Shown one piece after another: positions 15,850-17,745 of a stretch of 17,745 bases of DNA (positions are counted from its first letter, which is position 1; each line of letters begins with the position of its first letter). The DNA comes from Bacteroidales bacterium (GTDB taxonomy: Bacteria > Bacteroidota > Bacteroidia > Bacteroidales > UBA10428). The stretch covers positions 1 to 17,745 of the forward strand of contig JAFGOZ010000308.1 in the NCBI GenBank assembly GCA_016926235.1, written 5' to 3'. The notes under the pieces are model-generated. The model ran no database searches. It was not told the DNA's origin and saw only the letters and a program-made list of their open reading frames with translations. A program made the position numbers and the translations under genes.

Positions 15850-16350
15850 ATGAAGACGAAAAAGCGATACACATCATTAATGGTTGGTGCCATAGCCCTT
15901 TTATTAGCTGGCTCCTCTGTAATAAAAGCACAACAATCAATGAATACTACAAGCGGTCAGGCTTCAGGTATTGGTGGTACGGTGAGCTATACTGTTGGAC
16001 AAGTTGTTTATGTCATATCCAATGGGACAACAGGTTCTGCTTCACCAGGTATCCAACAATCTTATGAAATCACTGTTACAACTGGATTGGAGAAAATGCT
16101 AGGAATTGATATAGTATCTCTTGCGTATCCCAATCCTGCTAGAGATAATTTGTATTTAATTACTGATTGTAAAAGTTTGATAAGTTTGAGTTATCAATTA
16201 TTTGATTCGAGTGGGAAATTGTTGGAAAGCAATGTGGTTCAAGATATAAAAACACGGATTCCTATTTCAGATTTGGATCCTGCTACGTATTTTATAGAAA
16301 TATCGTCAAAGGGAAACGTTATTAATGTGTTTAAAATCATTAAATACTAG
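15850..16350 (+). CDS. Secreted protein with type IX sorting domain
   Basis: The 166-residue protein begins with a signal peptide (KKR, hydrophobic 10-21, cleavage near VIKAQQ) for Sec export. A short repeat-like region follows (QQSMNTTSGQASGIGGTVSY, TVGQVVYVISNGTTGSASPG). Residues ~92-166 form the T9SS type A C-terminal domain: the start AYPNPARDNLYL, then YQLFDSSGKLLES, ISDLDPATYFIEI, and the final FKIIKY. Such domains carry proteins across the outer membrane, where they are cut off or anchored. The cargo part is only about 60 residues, so this may be a small surface or matrix protein whose own function is not visible. It forms an operon with the next gene (five-base gap). The domain is strong evidence for the phylum. 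Confidence 0.85.
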   Translation: MKTKKRYTSLMVGAIALLLAGSSVIKAQQSMNTTSGQASGIGGTVSYTVGQVVYVISNGTTGSASPGIQQSYEITVTTGLEKMLGIDIVSLAYPNPARDNLYLITDCKSLISLSYQLFDSSGKLLESNVVQDIKTRIPISDLDPATYFIEISSKGNVINVFKIIKY

Positions 16351-16355
16351 TAATC

Positions 16356-17282
16356 ATGAAAGGTTTGTGTATAGCAAGTGCTTTATTTTTATCTGTAAAT
16401 GTATTTGCCCAGGCTCCAGCTAAAATTAGTTATCAAGCTATAATTCGTGATCCAAGTAATCAATTGATAACCAATACAAATATTGGTATTAAGATTGAAA
16501 TACTAAAAGGGTCAACATCGAGTCCGTCAGTATATACGGAAACTCATAGAGAAGAAACAAATGCAAATGGACTGGTAAGTATAATTATTGGTGAAGGAAC
16601 TAGTAACCAAGATTTAGAAGGGAGAATCGACTGGGCCGATGGACCATATTTTCTTAAAATAGAAATTGATCCATCAGGGGGAACGAACTTTACAATATCT
16701 AGTACCAGTCAAATAATGAGTGTTCCCTATGCATTGTATGCAACAAAAGCACAATCATGCGGGGATAGTGTTAAATTGGGAGATTTCGCCTTTGGAGGAA
16801 TTGTTTTTTGGGTAGACAATACCGGTAAACATGGACTGGTTTGTGCAAAAGAAGATCAAAGTAGTGGAACACACTGGCATGCTGGAACTTTTTGTGATAC
16901 AAGATCATATGGCAATGGGCCAAATGCGGGTAAGGGTAATACGCCACTTATAATTGCTACCCATGAAGCATATGGTGACGATGGTTCTTTATATGCCGCT
17001 CGAATTTGTGCAATGCATTATGTCTATGATAGTAAAAATAGTATCGGTTATAATGATTGGTACTTACCATCGCTCTTCGAACTATCTTTAATGTATGAAA
17101 ACAGGACAATAATTAATGAGACGGCTATAGAAAACCATGGAAGCGCATTTACATCTTCATATTATTGGAGTTCCACAGAACTTAATGAAAACGCTGTTTG
17201 GGTGTTGAACCTAATGACAAATAGTCGAATAAATGTTGGGAAAGCAAGTCATGCAAAGGTTAGGGCTGTTAGAGTGTTTTAA
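16356..17282 (+). CDS. Exported DUF1566-like protein
   Basis: The 308-residue protein has a signal peptide (hydrophobic 3-16, cleavage after VFAQ). Residues ~20-130 (ISYQAIIRDPSNQLITNTNI ... SVPYALYATKA) form the beta-sandwich region that often opens Bacteroidota surface proteins, with the typical ending SVPYALYA. Residues ~140-308 resemble DUF1566/Lcl-C-like domains: GGIVFWVD near the start, YNDWYLPSLFELSLMY, SSYYWSSTE, and AKVRAVRVF at the end. These C-type-lectin-fold-like domains are linked to adhesion or surface display, and the ligand is unknown. No T9SS sorting domain is present, so it may stay in the periplasm or be lipid-independent on the surface. It starts five bases after the stop of the sorting-domain gene, so the two are co-transcribed. 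Confidence 0.8.
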   Translation: MKGLCIASALFLSVNVFAQAPAKISYQAIIRDPSNQLITNTNIGIKIEILKGSTSSPSVYTETHREETNANGLVSIIIGEGTSNQDLEGRIDWADGPYFLKIEIDPSGGTNFTISSTSQIMSVPYALYATKAQSCGDSVKLGDFAFGGIVFWVDNTGKHGLVCAKEDQSSGTHWHAGTFCDTRSYGNGPNAGKGNTPLIIATHEAYGDDGSLYAARICAMHYVYDSKNSIGYNDWYLPSLFELSLMYENRTIINETAIENHGSAFTSSYYWSSTELNENAVWVLNLMTNSRINVGKASHAKVRAVRVF

Positions 17283-17611
17283 TGCTTACCAGCTATTATA
17301 CAGGTACCATATTTATGAAGTACTTGGTTAATATTGTAACATATGTACGAACCTCAAATTAAATAAAAGACTCAATGAACAAAACTGGGCCTTCCTTGAA
17401 AGATGCATAGGAGTTCTTTGTATATGTAAAGTACATTATTAGATTGAGCTTATATCTTAGAGAATGCAGCACAACAACCATGACCATGGAGTCATAGGAA
17501 GATTATAGGCAGAACCTATATTAACCATTTTTATCAGCAAGTTTAAGTCATGGCTGTTCTCAGAATGCTTATGTCCCATTCTGTGATTTATTCCTTCTTC
17601 CTTAAAATCCT
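17283..17611. other. Intergenic stretch, little recognised
   Basis: No gene is visible. A perfect seven-base inverted repeat CAGAATG/CATTCTG (17561-17567/17577-17583) with a nine-base loop is the only clear structure. It lies just beyond the end of the possible minus-strand gene at the right edge and could act as a weak terminator for it, but there is no T-run. Confidence 0.3.
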
Positions 17612-17745
17612 TTACCAGGAACAATATATCTGCTTGAAGATATATTTAGTGGGTAATCCGTATCCGCCCTGGGAACTGCGTATTGCATAGGTGATTAATT
17701 CCTGCGAATTTTCCGGGAAAAAGATGAGTCCACGGGAAAAGACCA
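17612..17745 (-). CDS. Possible C-terminal end of a gene running off the edge
   Basis: A minus-strand frame enters from the right edge and is open for 43 codons to a stop at 17612-17614. It reads GLIFFPENSQELITYAIRSS and then QGGYGLPTKYIFKQIYCSW, which looks like protein rather than noise. The family is not recognised. It may equally be a remnant, and the rest lies outside the window. Confidence 0.3.
   Translation of the reverse strand, partial: VFSRGLIFFPENSQELITYAIRSSQGGYGLPTKYIFKQIYCSW

Noticed and set aside
1..17745. CRISPR array
   Set aside because: No regularly spaced repeat of suitable length occurs anywhere in the window.

Overview
The window looks like an accessory region of a Bacteroidota chromosome. 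The evidence is a secreted protein with a type IX secretion (T9SS) C-terminal sorting domain, a neighbouring signal-peptide protein of the style common in that phylum, low GC content, almost no Shine-Dalgarno sequences, and promoter-like boxes of the Bacteroidota TAnnTTTG type. The exact genus cannot be read from the sequence.

Left part (1-1860): decayed mobile-element material. On the minus strand lie a frameshifted unrecognised gene and a Rha-KilAC phage antirepressor remnant that has lost its start and its central block and whose tail is replaced by a dispersed-repeat-like segment. A strong hairpin with a T-run sits between them. On the plus strand a 61-codon open stretch carries a HEPN-like ending (TRYPDA). 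It has no plausible start.

Middle (1873-9474): four intact genes with a defence-island flavour. They are a 530-residue protein with a C-terminal PD-(D/E)XK nuclease signature, a convergent four-helix membrane protein, an unrecognised 175-residue protein, and, divergent from the last, a 1261-residue protein. This last protein has an N-terminal PD-(D/E)XK-type nuclease, a middle region that resembles a STAND-like module without a recognisable P-loop, and a long helical C-terminus. An exact 11-base motif occurs three times between the divergent pair.

Boundary (9475-10341): no gene. It holds a degenerate 3' half of a tRNA-Met (CAT type), the usual kind of attachment-site scar left by tyrosine-recombinase elements, and a promoter-like element ahead of the next operon.

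Hydrolase operon (10342-15191): three tightly coupled genes, a patatin-like phospholipase with two inserted membrane helices, a thermolysin-like (HExxH...ExxxD) metallopeptidase, and a ComEC-type metallo-beta-lactamase-fold hydrolase, followed by an intrinsic terminator. Three different hydrolases in one translationally coupled unit, with no recognisable transport or biosynthetic partner, is the most striking arrangement here. It is the best candidate for an undescribed conflict or stress system, but that role is inference.

Right part (15192-17745): a decayed minus-strand gene, then a two-gene operon for exported proteins (a T9SS-sorted protein and a DUF1566-like protein). After it there is little that can be recognised apart from the C-terminal end of a possible minus-strand gene running off the edge.
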